Of a stretch of 64,000 bases of DNA, positions 1-9,032 are shown piece after piece. The translations under genes and the position numbers were made by a program. Source of the DNA: Cohnella thailandensis. Lineage in GTDB: Bacteria > Bacillota > Bacilli > Paenibacillales > Paenibacillaceae. Position 1 is the first letter of the stretch. Every line of letters starts with the position of its first letter. The stretch is from contig NZ_JACJVQ010000016.1 of the NCBI RefSeq assembly GCF_014212135.1, forward strand, positions 1-64,000. The letters are read 5' to 3'. A model generated the notes under the pieces. It saw only the letters and a program-made list of their open reading frames with translations, did not search any database and was not told where the DNA came from.

Positions 1-424
1 CTTTAGCTCGTTGCCCCGACTGCCCGCCGAAGGAGGGAACTCCATACCACACTTTTGCTCGTTACCCCGACTGCCGGCCGAAGGAGGGAACTCCATAAAG
101 TTGTATCTTGGTTAGAGAGCAGAAGGAGAGCGCATGGAAGGCTGTAACCCGATAATGTCGGGTTACAGAGCAGAAGGAGAGCGCATAAAAGGCTGTAACC
201 CGACAATATCGGGTTACAGAGCGAAAGGAGAGTGCGTCGAAGGCTGTAACCCGACAATATCGGGTTACAGAGCGAAAGGAGAGTGCGCGGAAGGCTGTAA
301 CCCGACAATATCGGGTTACAGAGCGAAAGGAGAGTGCGCGGAAAGCTGTAACCCGACAATATCGGGTTACAGAGCGAAAGGAGAGTGCGCGGAAAGCTGT
401 AACCCGACAATATCGGGTTACAGA
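1..424. repeat. Tandem 51-bp stem-loop array (block A, open at left edge)
   Basis: Six stem-loop cores start at 144, 195, 246, 297, 348 and 399, exactly 51 bp apart. Each core is an 11-bp inverted repeat (CTGTAACCCGA and TCGGGTTACAG) around a 5-base loop. The linker (GAGCGAAAGGAGAGTG and following) is also conserved, so these are whole-unit tandem repeats and not CRISPR spacers. The first core has loop TAATG where the others have CAATA, with the stem kept. The two leftmost units (about 10-60 and 61-110) keep the 50-51-bp step but have another sequence, with GTTRCCCCGACTGCC and a GGAG/CTCC hairpin. The open frames through the array, coding 17-residue repeats, are by-products of a period divisible by three. 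The array continues beyond the window. Confidence 0.95.
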
Positions 425-448
425 GCCACCCGGCTGCGGCCCATGCCC

Positions 449-487
449 AAAAGGCCTCGATTCCGACAATCGGAACCGAGGCCTTTT
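449..487 (-). terminator. Rho-independent terminator of the GH3 gene
   Basis: A near-perfect inverted repeat (AAAAGGCCTCG with CGAGGCCTTTT, around ATTCCGACAATCGGAAC) lies 14 bases past the GH3 stop codon. Runs of T on both strands mean it could also stop transcription coming out of the repeat array. Confidence 0.85.
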
Positions 488-500
488 GCAACCAACTATT

Positions 501-3389
501 CTATTCGAACCGGAATTCCGCCACGCGAACGTCGCGGCTCAGCTTAATCCGGATGCCGACGACTCCGGACGGAGCGGCGATCGAGCCGGAGATCGTCCGC
601 CACGCCTGCGGGCCGCCGGTGGCGATAATGTCGAGGCTGCCGAGCGTTGTCTCGCCGTCCGGACCGACGGCGCAGACTTCGAGCTTGCCGCCGCGGGGCG
701 AGGATACCTTCGCGGCGAACGTTCCGACGCCGCCCGCCGCGAAGTCCGCGTCGGCGTAATACGCCCACGCGCCTTCCCGCACGGCCGCGACGCTGCTGCC
801 GCCGTCCTTGCACTCGTCGATGACGACTCCCTCGTAGTCGTCGTAGTTGCAGGCGGACGTCGGCCGGCGAAGATCGCGCGGCGGCACGGTCTCGCCAACC
901 GCCTCGAGCGAGCACGAGCAGGCGACGTCCGCCGAAGAGCGGCCGACCGCGAGAGTCCACGTTCCGCTCTCGAGGCACCAACGGTCGCGCGTCACGTCCC
1001 AGAACGCCAGCTCGGAAGCGGGAACGGCGAACTCTACCGTCGCCGTCTCGCCGGCGGCCAATCCGATCCGCCGGAAAGCGAGAAGTTGCTTGAGCGGACG
1101 CTTGACGCGCGAAGCTCCGGCGGTGCCGTACAGCTGAACGACATCCTCGCCGAACCGGTCGCCCGCATTGCGCACGCGAACGGAGACGTTAACTTCCTCG
1201 CCCGCGGAGATGGAAGAGCGGCTCAGATTTACCTCTTCATACTCGAACGGAGAGTACGTCAGGCCATGACCGAACGGATATAGGACGGGACCGCGGAAGT
1301 AACGGTACGTACGCTCTCCTTTGATGATGTCGTAATCCATGAAGTCGGGCAGCTGATCGGCGCCCCGGTACCAGGTCATGTTCAGCCTTCCCGCCGGCGC
1401 GTAGTCGCCGAACAGGACGTCCGCGACCGCGTTGCCGAGCTCCGGTCCGGCATGGGACGTATACAGGATGGCCGGCACGTGCTCGTCCGCCCAGTTGATC
1501 GCGAACGGATAGCTGCCGACGACGACCACGATCGTGTTCGGATTGGCTTCGTAGACGGCGCGGATAAGCTTCTCTTGCGCTTCGGGCAGCGTCAGGTCCG
1601 GGCGGTCGATCGTCTCCTTGCCGTTGATCAGCGGATGGTTGCCGACGAAGACGATGGCCGCGTCGGCCTCGCTCGCCGCCGCGACGGCCTCGCGAACTCC
1701 ATCCTGCACCACATGCACGTCGTACGGAGAGACCGTCACTCCGCCTTTCGCGCTGCCGGAAGCCTTGCGCTCCTCCGGAGAGCCGAGGGAGGAATGCTCC
1801 ACCGCCAGCTCGGGGTCGACGGTCAGCAAGCCGTCCTCGCCGATGCCGATCCTGGCGTTGTTCCAAGCCGAGAGGTTCAGCTTGCCTTGCTCCATCCGGT
1901 CGATCAGAAGGGCTTCCTTCGTGAACCAGCCGAATATCTCCTCGGAGTCGGCGGTCGCGTGAACGTCGTCGGCCGTCGCGACGTATTTGCCCGTGCTCTC
2001 GGCGACGAGGGAGTGGGCTCTCCAGCCCCAGTCGGTCAGCTCGAACGTCTCGGCGCCTTCCGCGGAGTCGAGCGAGGCTTCCAGCTTGCCGTCCGCTCGG
2101 GTCGTCACGAATTTGCCGGAGGCGGCCAGCTTCACCCGGTCGTTCCCCGTGGCGTGAAGGACTTCGCCGCCGGAAGCGTCCGCCTTGGAGCGGATAGCGT
2201 CCAACGGCGTGACCGAGTAAGGAAGGGAACCGCTGTACCAATCGCGGTAGACGATGTCGGCCAGCGGGCCGACGACGGCGACCTTGCGCGAACGGGAAGC
2301 GTTCAGCGGCAGCGCCCCGCCTTTATTCTTGAGCAAGACGACGTTCTTCCGGGCCGCGTCCAAGCTCGTCTTCTTGTGCTCGTCCGAACCGATGACGTCC
2401 TCGCCGATTCCGGAGTACGGATTGCGCTCGTCCGGGTCGAATTCCCCGAGCCGGATCCGGACGCGGAAGGTGTTGAGAAGCGCGACGTCCAAGTCGTTCT
2501 CGGTCAGAGTCCCGTCCGCCAGCGCATCCCGAATCGCCTGCTTGGAGATCGGATGATCGTCGGTGATGCTGTCGATGCCGCGTTTGATCGACGCCGCGAC
2601 GGCGTCCTTATAGTTGTCGAAGTAGGCATGCTCGTTGACCGTTCCGAGCACGTCTCCCGCGTCGCTGACGACGAAGCCGTTCATGCCCCATTCGCCCTTC
2701 ACGACGTCGTTCACCTGCGGGTTCAGGTTGGCCGGCACGCCGTTCACCGAATTGTAGGCGGTCATCATCGATTGGGCGCCGCCTTCCTTGAACGGAATCT
2801 CGAACGCCTTCAAGTAATATTCGCGCATGTTACGGGGATCGATGCTCACCGAGCATTCGCCGCGGTCGACCTCGTTGTTGTTGCCGATGAAGTGCTTCAG
2901 GCTGGCGACCGCGCGGAGATAGAAAGGGTGATCTCCCTGAATGCCTCGCGCCAGAGCGGCGGTCAGCTTGCCGGCCAGGATCGGGTCCTCCCCGTACGCT
3001 TCCTCGTTGCGTCCCCAGCGCGGGTCGCGCTCCATGTCCACGGTCGGCGCCCATAACGTCAACCCGTTGCGGTCCGGATCGCGGCGGAAAAACCCGCGGG
3101 CCTCGGTTCCGATCGCTTCGCCGACTTGGCGGAGCAGCTCCTCGTCCCAAGTGCAAGCGAGCCCGACGGGCTGCGGGAACATGGTCGCTTCCCCGAGCCA
3201 GGCGATGCCGTGGGCGGCTTCGGTGCCGTGCTTGTATTTCTTGACTCCCAGGCGGGGAACCTCGTCCTGATATTGGCACATCAAATTGATTTTCTCGTCG
3301 AGCGTGAATCTCGAGACCAGGTCGTTCACCCGGGTTTCGAGCGGGAGGTCGGGATTCTCGAACGGGAACGTTCCGGAAGCTTTGGTCAC
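501..3389 (-). CDS. Glycoside hydrolase family 3 enzyme (beta-glucosidase/beta-xylosidase type) with C-terminal CBM6-like domain
   Basis: 962 residues from a GTG start behind GGAAGGAG. Residues about 20-330 are the GH3 N-terminal barrel, with KHF (165-167) and VVSDAGD holding the likely nucleophile Asp243. The second GH3 domain follows (VAVVGPLAD) but is interrupted at about residues 400-510 by an insert rich in GKYVTT/GKYVAT-like motifs, resembling a fascin-type beta-trefoil. A fibronectin-III-like domain comes next, and the last 130 residues (GGSSVAAVREGAWAYY) resemble CBM6. There is no signal peptide, so the enzyme should work in the cytosol despite its binding modules. It is divergent from the two-component/ABC operon and probably hydrolyses the imported oligosaccharide. 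A cre-like site lies just upstream. The exact sugar specificity cannot be read from the sequence. Confidence 0.9.
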   Translation of the reverse strand: MTKASGTFPFENPDLPLETRVNDLVSRFTLDEKINLMCQYQDEVPRLGVKKYKHGTEAAHGIAWLGEATMFPQPVGLACTWDEELLRQVGEAIGTEARGFFRRDPDRNGLTLWAPTVDMERDPRWGRNEEAYGEDPILAGKLTAALARGIQGDHPFYLRAVASLKHFIGNNNEVDRGECSVSIDPRNMREYYLKAFEIPFKEGGAQSMMTAYNSVNGVPANLNPQVNDVVKGEWGMNGFVVSDAGDVLGTVNEHAYFDNYKDAVAASIKRGIDSITDDHPISKQAIRDALADGTLTENDLDVALLNTFRVRIRLGEFDPDERNPYSGIGEDVIGSDEHKKTSLDAARKNVVLLKNKGGALPLNASRSRKVAVVGPLADIVYRDWYSGSLPYSVTPLDAIRSKADASGGEVLHATGNDRVKLAASGKFVTTRADGKLEASLDSAEGAETFELTDWGWRAHSLVAESTGKYVATADDVHATADSEEIFGWFTKEALLIDRMEQGKLNLSAWNNARIGIGEDGLLTVDPELAVEHSSLGSPEERKASGSAKGGVTVSPYDVHVVQDGVREAVAAASEADAAIVFVGNHPLINGKETIDRPDLTLPEAQEKLIRAVYEANPNTIVVVVGSYPFAINWADEHVPAILYTSHAGPELGNAVADVLFGDYAPAGRLNMTWYRGADQLPDFMDYDIIKGERTYRYFRGPVLYPFGHGLTYSPFEYEEVNLSRSSISAGEEVNVSVRVRNAGDRFGEDVVQLYGTAGASRVKRPLKQLLAFRRIGLAAGETATVEFAVPASELAFWDVTRDRWCLESGTWTLAVGRSSADVACSCSLEAVGETVPPRDLRRPTSACNYDDYEGVVIDECKDGGSSVAAVREGAWAYYADADFAAGGVGTFAAKVSSPRGGKLEVCAVGPDGETTLGSLDIIATGGPQAWRTISGSIAAPSGVVGIRIKLSRDVRVAEFRFE

Positions 3390-3420
3390 TCGGGTAGCTC
3401 TCCTTCCATGCGCCTCCTAT

Positions 3421-3434
3421 TGCAAGCGCCTTCA
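3421..3434 (-). promoter_or_regulatory. Candidate cre (CcpA) site upstream of the GH3 gene
   Basis: On the minus strand this reads TGAAGGCGCTTGCA, one mismatch from the usual TGWAARCGYTWNCW cre consensus, 32 bases upstream of the GH3 start. It suggests carbon catabolite repression. This is inference from motif match and position. Confidence 0.5.
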
Positions 3435-3620
3435 ATAATAGATATGATTTTTATTCTAATACGAATGCGCCTAGGAGTTATACCCCTACAATTGCACCAA
3501 AAATACGGCACATTCCCGAGAGAGGACTTGCAAGTTCTCCGGGGGTTGCTTCAAAATAAGGTCGATCGACGAAATTTCCGTCCGTTCGACACGTCGGCGC
3601 GAGGGAAGGAGGGCTTCCGA

Positions 3621-5393
3621 TTGAAGCGCATTATCGCCGGCTTCAACGACTTGAAGCTTCGCAACAAGATCGTGCTGGCTTATATCCTGTTTCTGCTGCT
3701 GCCGATCGTCATCGTAGGGAGCTACGCCGTTCGGGAATACCGGGACTCGACGCTGGACAAGGCGATCGAACAGACCGAGAACTCGGTCGAACGCGTCAAG
3801 GCTCGAATGAACGAGACCCTGTATACCGCGAACGATCTGTCGGCCAGGCTGTTGATCGACAGCGATCTGGAAGAGATCGCCACGAAGCGTTTCGCGAGCC
3901 CGAGCGAAGTCCTGGACGCTTATTGGGAATACGATACGATCAAGCTCTATCTCACGTTTAATCCGGAAGTATCCAAAATCCAGCTGGAAGTCGACAATCC
4001 GACGCTGCTGAATAACGGGGAGTTCCTTCCGTTAAGCTTCAATACGAAGCAATCTTACTGGTACAAGGACGCGATGAATAATAAAGGGTTGATTGGGTGG
4101 TATTACCTGCCGGACGAAGCCGAGAAATCGGAGAGCATGCTGAGCCTGGTTCGGTCCGTCTTTTTCCGGGAAAATCAATCCTACGGGCTGCTGACCATAA
4201 ACATCAATTCCGATTATTTGAACACCGTGCTGAATCAAGAGGATTCGGAGACGATTGTTCTCGATCCTACGGGAATCGCCGTCGCTTCCAACCGTCCGAA
4301 TATCGTCGGCAAGCGGCTGGAGGACTCGTTGTACGGAGCCACTCTCTCGGATAGAGAGCCGGGGACTTACGAATTGACGGTGAACGGGGTTCGATCCAAG
4401 GTCGTCATCGATCAGATTTTGCCGGATAACAGCTTTTCGTACCTCAAGATCATCTCGATCTTCGCCGTGGACAGCATCATGAAGGATGCCAACCAAATTA
4501 CCCGGATCGGCGCGCTGGTCATCGTGCTTTTCGCGGTGTTGTCGATTCTGATCATTTACCTGATCTGCACGGTCGTCACGAACCGGCTGCGTAAGTTCAG
4601 CAGGCAGATCAGCAAGGTATCCATCGGCAACTTCAACGCGGCGGAGCTTAAGGTCGGGGCCAACGACGAGATCGGGCAGATTACCCGCCAGTTCAACCAG
4701 ATGGTCTCCAACATCAAAGAATTGATGGAGGAGCTGAAGGAATCGCACCAGCATTCGAACGAGCTCGAACGCAAGCAGGGCGAGATCAAGCTGAGGATGC
4801 TGGCCAACCAGATCAATCCCCATTTTCTATACAACGCTTTGGAATCGATCCGGATGAAGGCGCACATAAGGGGAGAAAAGGACATCGCCCGAACGGTCAA
4901 GACGCTGGGCAAGCTGCTGCGCAAGAGCCTGGAGATCACCGGCAGCAAGATCAGCTTGAACGAAGAGATCGAGATGGTTCGATGTTACTTGGAGATTCAG
5001 AAATTCCGGCATGAGGACCGATTGAATTACGAGCTCGAGATCGCTCCCGAAGCGGAGGGCGTCAAGCTGCTGCCGCTGTTGATCCAGCCTCTGGTGGAAA
5101 ATTCCGTTATTCACGGACTGGAGCAGAAGGTGGAGGGCGGATGGGTCAAGGTCAGGGCGGAGCTTAGCCGGGGCGGATTGGACGTCGTCGTCGAGGACAA
5201 CGGCGTCGGCATTCCCGCCGGCAAGCTGAAGGCGATCCGCCGCACGCTGGCCGAACAGGAATCGACGCGGATCGGATTGCACAACGTCCAACAGCGGCTG
5301 CTTCTCACTTACGGCCAGGTATCGGGGCTGCGGATCGAGAGCGAACAACAGGAGGGAACCCGGATCGCTTTCTGGATTCCTTTGGAGGAGTGA
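3621..5393 (+). CDS. Two-component sensor histidine kinase, YesM-like
   Basis: 590 residues from TTG at 3621, which has a strong GGAAGGAGGG 7 bases before it; the frame is open further upstream but without a comparable site. Layout: TM1 at about 17-37, a large extracytoplasmic sensing region to about 285, TM2 (ITRIGALVIVLFAVLSI), a HAMP linker, then a His_kinase domain with NPHFLYN carrying the likely phospho-acceptor His401, and an ATPase domain with VEDNGVGIP. This is the typical sensor paired with AraC-type regulators beside Lpl-type sugar importers. The regulator starts 4 bases after its stop. It probably senses the oligosaccharide or its binding protein. Confidence 0.93.
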   Translation: MKRIIAGFNDLKLRNKIVLAYILFLLLPIVIVGSYAVREYRDSTLDKAIEQTENSVERVKARMNETLYTANDLSARLLIDSDLEEIATKRFASPSEVLDAYWEYDTIKLYLTFNPEVSKIQLEVDNPTLLNNGEFLPLSFNTKQSYWYKDAMNNKGLIGWYYLPDEAEKSESMLSLVRSVFFRENQSYGLLTININSDYLNTVLNQEDSETIVLDPTGIAVASNRPNIVGKRLEDSLYGATLSDREPGTYELTVNGVRSKVVIDQILPDNSFSYLKIISIFAVDSIMKDANQITRIGALVIVLFAVLSILIIYLICTVVTNRLRKFSRQISKVSIGNFNAAELKVGANDEIGQITRQFNQMVSNIKELMEELKESHQHSNELERKQGEIKLRMLANQINPHFLYNALESIRMKAHIRGEKDIARTVKTLGKLLRKSLEITGSKISLNEEIEMVRCYLEIQKFRHEDRLNYELEIAPEAEGVKLLPLLIQPLVENSVIHGLEQKVEGGWVKVRAELSRGGLDVVVEDNGVGIPAGKLKAIRRTLAEQESTRIGLHNVQQRLLLTYGQVSGLRIESEQQEGTRIAFWIPLEE

Positions 5394-5397
5394 CATC

Positions 5398-6921
5398 ATG
5401 TACAGAGTCATGATTGTAGATGACGAGCCCTTGATTCGGGAGGGGCTTCGCACGATCGTGGAATGGGAAGAGTGCGGATTTCAGGTCGCGGCGGTCGCCG
5501 TCGACGGGATGGATGCGTTGTCGAAGATTCCCCAGGCGAAGCCGGACCTCATGGTGATCGACGTCCGGATGCCGGGGATGACCGGTCTGCAATTGATGCA
5601 GAACGTTCAGGAGCAGTATGATCCCGCGCCCCTGTTCATCGTCCTGAGCGGACATGCCGACTTCGAGTACGCGCGCCAAGCCCTGTCCATGAGAGCGGAA
5701 GGCTATATTCTCAAGCCGGTCGACGAAGAGGAGCTGGAGGACGCCTTGAGGAAGGTCAAGCTTACGCTCGACAAGCGGAGATCCGAGGGAAGCTCTCCGT
5801 CCGGCCAAGCCTGGAGCCGGGAGCGGACGGTTCTATCCTTGCTCTCCGTCGAAGGCGAAGAACCTCCGGAGGAGGCTCTTGGCACGATCCGGCTCGGGGG
5901 CGCTCCCTACTCCGTCCTGCTGATCAAATTGCAGAATAGGGAAGAAATCGATGCCGCGACCGCGACCTCCGTCAAAACCAGACTTTCCGACGCGTTCGAC
6001 GCATCCGGCAAAGGCGTCGTTTTCTCCCTCGAATCGAACCTGGGACTTGTCCTGTCGGCTGACGAAACGGATATGCCGCATGTTTACCGCGAGATTCGGC
6101 GTGCTTGCTCGGAGTCCGGGTTGGATTTTACGGCGGTCGCGGGAGACGAGGCGGACGGGCTTGCCGGTCTGAGCCAATCCCTGCGGTCCGCGGAAGAGGG
6201 GCTGAAGAATCGCTTTCTGCTGGAAGGGGACCGGATCTACCCGGCCATGGAAGCGGCAGCCCCCGCGGAGCGGCAGAGCGACGCGAAGGTCCTCGGCGAG
6301 TCGGAATCGGAAAAGCTTCTGCTCGCGCTCGACCTCGGCAACGCGGAGGCGGCCGCCTCCTGGGTCAGGGGGACGGCGGACGCTATGCGGGCTGCGCGGA
6401 TGGGCGAACCGGAGGTAAAATCCGCGTTCGCGCAATCGTTTACGGCCGCGCTCGCGAAGCTGGAGCAGAGGCGGCCGGAGCTGAAGGAACGTTGCCGCGC
6501 GTTCGCCGCCGAGGTGCTTAAGCTGTACGGGGAATATCGGCTCTCGGGACTGACCGAGGCGCTGACGGAGCTCGTCGCCAAGATGGCCGATTCGTTCCGC
6601 GGCTACGGCAGCGACCAGCAGATGCAGAAGATGATCGAGCTGATCCGCCGCAATTACGCGGATAATCTGAAGCTGGAGTCTCTGGCCGAGGTGTTCGGCT
6701 ACAACAGCTCTTACCTAGGCAAGCTGTTTCGAAATTACACGGGAGAATCGTTCAACGCCTATCTGGACAAGGTTCGGATCGAACAGGCGAAGGAGCTCCT
6801 CGAGCAAGGCTTGAAGGTTTACCAGGTAGCGGAGCGCGTCGGCTATTCGAATGTCGATTATTTTCATGGAAAATTCCGCAAATACGAAGGGGTTTCTCCC
6901 TCCGCTTACCGCAAAAAATAG
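5398..6921 (+). CDS. AraC-type response regulator, YesN-like
   Basis: 507 residues. N-terminal receiver domain with the acidic pair DDE (8-10), phospho-acceptor Asp55 in VIDVRMPG and the Lys of YILKPVDEEEL. A variable middle region follows. The C-terminal 100 residues form two AraC helix-turn-helix motifs (LESLAEVFGYNSSYLGKLF and VYQVAERVGYSNVDYFHGKF). It overlaps functionally with the kinase gene 4 bases upstream, as a cotranscribed pair. The likely target is the adjacent permease/binding-protein operon, whose first gene starts 137 bases downstream, and possibly the divergent GH3 gene. Confidence 0.94.
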   Translation: MYRVMIVDDEPLIREGLRTIVEWEECGFQVAAVAVDGMDALSKIPQAKPDLMVIDVRMPGMTGLQLMQNVQEQYDPAPLFIVLSGHADFEYARQALSMRAEGYILKPVDEEELEDALRKVKLTLDKRRSEGSSPSGQAWSRERTVLSLLSVEGEEPPEEALGTIRLGGAPYSVLLIKLQNREEIDAATATSVKTRLSDAFDASGKGVVFSLESNLGLVLSADETDMPHVYREIRRACSESGLDFTAVAGDEADGLAGLSQSLRSAEEGLKNRFLLEGDRIYPAMEAAAPAERQSDAKVLGESESEKLLLALDLGNAEAAASWVRGTADAMRAARMGEPEVKSAFAQSFTAALAKLEQRRPELKERCRAFAAEVLKLYGEYRLSGLTEALTELVAKMADSFRGYGSDQQMQKMIELIRRNYADNLKLESLAEVFGYNSSYLGKLFRNYTGESFNAYLDKVRIEQAKELLEQGLKVYQVAERVGYSNVDYFHGKFRKYEGVSPSAYRKK

Positions 6922-7057
6922 AAAATCCTATGAAAATCCGCAACTCTCCGTTTCCCGACCTCTAATTCTTACATGGTTTTTGCTTCAATCTTCCTCGTAT
7001 TTTTCCGTCCTCCCCCTAAGCTATCATAGCAATATAGCAAAAGGGGGAGCGACACGA

Positions 7058-8032
7058 ATGGAAACGCTAACAGCTGCTCAAGCATCCCAAACGAAAAAAA
7101 GACCGAAAAAAACCAAAACGAATAAGCGGAGCTTCTTGAAGGATCTCATCCAGCAGAAGTATCTATATCTGATGTCCATCCCGTTCGTGATTTGGCTATT
7201 CGTGTTCAACTATTACCCGATCTGGGGCTGGACGATGGCGTTCCAGAACTACAAGCCGGCCCGAACGTTCGGGGAACAAGAGTGGGTCGGCTTCGACAAC
7301 TTCGTCCGGCTCTTCCACGACGACCAGTTCTATCTGGTTCTCCGCAATACGCTCGCGATGAGCGGAATGGGGCTCGTGGCCGGACTGATCTTCCCGATCC
7401 TGTTCGCCGTCCTGCTCAACGAAGTCAAGAGCATGCCGTTCAAACGGATCACCCAGACGATCTCCTATCTGCCTCACTTCGTCTCCTGGGTCGTCGTCGC
7501 CGGCATCGTGACCAGCCTGCTGTCGCTTGACGGCATCGTCAACGATATTCTGATGTGGCTTCACTTGATCGACGAGCCGATCCAGATCATGGCCAAGGAG
7601 CATTGGTTCTGGGGCGTCGTGACCGGGTCCGACATCTGGAAGGAAACCGGGTGGAACGCGATCATCTACCTGGCGGCCATTACCGGTATCGACAAGGAGC
7701 TTTACGAAGCGGCGAGAGTCGACGGGGCCGGACGTTTCCGGCAAATCTGGAACATTACGCTGCCCGGCATTCGTTCCACGATCATGGTGCTGTTCGTCAT
7801 GAACATCGGTCACCTGCTGGCCACCGGCTACGAGAAGCAGATGCTGCTCGGCAACGACCTGGTATCCGATTATTCGCAAGTGCTCGATCTGTACGCGCTC
7901 GATTACGGAATCAAGATCGCCCACTTCTCCTACGGTACCGCGATCAGCATGTTTACCTCCGTCGTCAGCATTCTTCTGCTGTTTACGGCTAACGGCCTGT
8001 TCAAGAAATTCGCGAAAGAAAGCATCATGTAG
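7058..8032 (+). CDS. Sugar ABC transporter permease, LplB family
   Basis: 324 residues from ATG at 7058, preceded by AAGGGGGAG; the frame runs back into the regulator gene without a better start. A basic Lys-rich N-terminus (KKRPKKTKTNKRS) is followed by six predicted membrane segments. The EAA loop is present (EAARVDGAGRFRQIWNITLP), which docks an ATPase. No ATPase gene lies in this cluster, as is usual for Lpl-type importers, which share a general MsmX-type ATPase. It is the first gene of the permease-permease-binding-protein operon under the adjacent two-component system. Confidence 0.93.
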   Translation: METLTAAQASQTKKRPKKTKTNKRSFLKDLIQQKYLYLMSIPFVIWLFVFNYYPIWGWTMAFQNYKPARTFGEQEWVGFDNFVRLFHDDQFYLVLRNTLAMSGMGLVAGLIFPILFAVLLNEVKSMPFKRITQTISYLPHFVSWVVVAGIVTSLLSLDGIVNDILMWLHLIDEPIQIMAKEHWFWGVVTGSDIWKETGWNAIIYLAAITGIDKELYEAARVDGAGRFRQIWNITLPGIRSTIMVLFVMNIGHLLATGYEKQMLLGNDLVSDYSQVLDLYALDYGIKIAHFSYGTAISMFTSVVSILLLFTANGLFKKFAKESIM

Positions 8033-8043
8033 GGGGCGGGCAT

Positions 8044-8943
8044 ATGTCCAGCAAAGCATTCAACTTGACAAGAGGAGAACGGGTTTTCAGCATCGCCAAC
8101 TATGTCGTACTGACCATAATCGTCATCGCCACGGTCTATCCGTTCCTGAACGTGCTGGCGATCTCCTTCAACGATTCCGTCGATACGGTTCGCGGAGGCA
8201 TCTACCTCTGGCCTCGCGAGTTTACGCTCGAGAATTACGAGACGATATTCGGTTACAAGTCCCTGCTTACGGGCTTTAAAATCTCTATTCTGCGTACGGT
8301 TATCGGCACGGTCCTAGGGTTGCTAAGCGCTTCGATGCTGGCGTACGTCTTAAGCCGGCCCGACTTCCGAAGCAGCAAGTTTCTCTCCACGTTCCTCGCG
8401 CTCACGATGTATTTCTCCGGCGGCATGGTGCCGATCTACATCCTGTTCCGCGACCTGAACCTGCTCGGGACGTTCGCCGTTTACGTTCTGCCCGGCATCG
8501 TCAGCGCCTTCAACGTGTTCGTCATCCGTTCGTTCATGGACGGCTTGCCTTACGCGCTGCAGGAATCGGCCAAGCTGGACGGGGCTAACGATTTCAAGAT
8601 TTTCTACAAGATCATTCTCCCGCTATGCAAGCCGGTGCTTGCGACGATCGCGCTCTTCCTGGCGGTCGGACAATGGAACTCTTGGTTCGATACGTACCTG
8701 TACAACGGCAACAAGCCGTCCTTGACGACCTTGCAGTACGAGCTGATGAAGATTCTGGACAGCACGCAGCAAGGCAGCGCGATGACCAATGCCAACGACC
8801 TGGCGAACAAGATGGCGCAAGTCTCTCCGGAGTCGATCAAGATGGCCATCACGATCGTCGTTACCGTTCCGATCCTGGTCGTGTATCCGTTCCTGCAGCG
8901 GTACTTCGTAGGCGGAATGACGCTCGGGGCCGTCAAGTCCTAA
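8044..8943 (+). CDS. Sugar ABC transporter permease, LplC/YtcP family
   Basis: 299 residues starting 11 bases after the first permease, with GGGGGCGGGC as ribosome site. Six membrane segments are visible (YVVLTIIVIATVYPFLNVL, FLSTFLALTMYFSGG and others), and the EAA loop reads ESAKLDGANDFKIFYKIILP. It forms the membrane channel with the preceding LplB-like protein for import of an oligosaccharide delivered by the lipoprotein encoded next. Confidence 0.93.
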   Translation: MSSKAFNLTRGERVFSIANYVVLTIIVIATVYPFLNVLAISFNDSVDTVRGGIYLWPREFTLENYETIFGYKSLLTGFKISILRTVIGTVLGLLSASMLAYVLSRPDFRSSKFLSTFLALTMYFSGGMVPIYILFRDLNLLGTFAVYVLPGIVSAFNVFVIRSFMDGLPYALQESAKLDGANDFKIFYKIILPLCKPVLATIALFLAVGQWNSWFDTYLYNGNKPSLTTLQYELMKILDSTQQGSAMTNANDLANKMAQVSPESIKMAITIVVTVPILVVYPFLQRYFVGGMTLGAVKS

Positions 8944-8963
8944 GCGACTGTCAGACATTACCG

Positions 8964-8990
8964 GTACACCCAGGCCGATAGCCTGTGTAC
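8964..8990 (+). promoter_or_regulatory. Intercistronic RNA hairpin between permease and binding-protein genes
   Basis: GTACAC plus AGGC pair with GCCT plus GTGTAC, with a CC bulge and a CGATA loop. There is no T-run after it, so it is not a terminator. A hairpin here is commonly associated with segmental mRNA stability that raises binding-protein output; that role is inferred. Confidence 0.5.
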
Positions 8991-9032
8991 AATAAACGAT
9001 TGACCAATTCATCATCTAGGGGGAAGTTCCAA

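Noticed and set aside
1..424. CRISPR array
   Set aside because: Linkers between the palindromes are conserved, not unique spacers, the period is one uniform unit, and no cas genes are nearby.
1..547. Open frames on both strands through the first repeat array
   Set aside because: They are made of 17-residue repeats that mirror the 51-bp period; no ribosome site and both strands are open alike.
8964..8990. Terminator between the Lpl permease and binding-protein genes
   Set aside because: Stable stem but no T-run; listed instead as an intercistronic hairpin.
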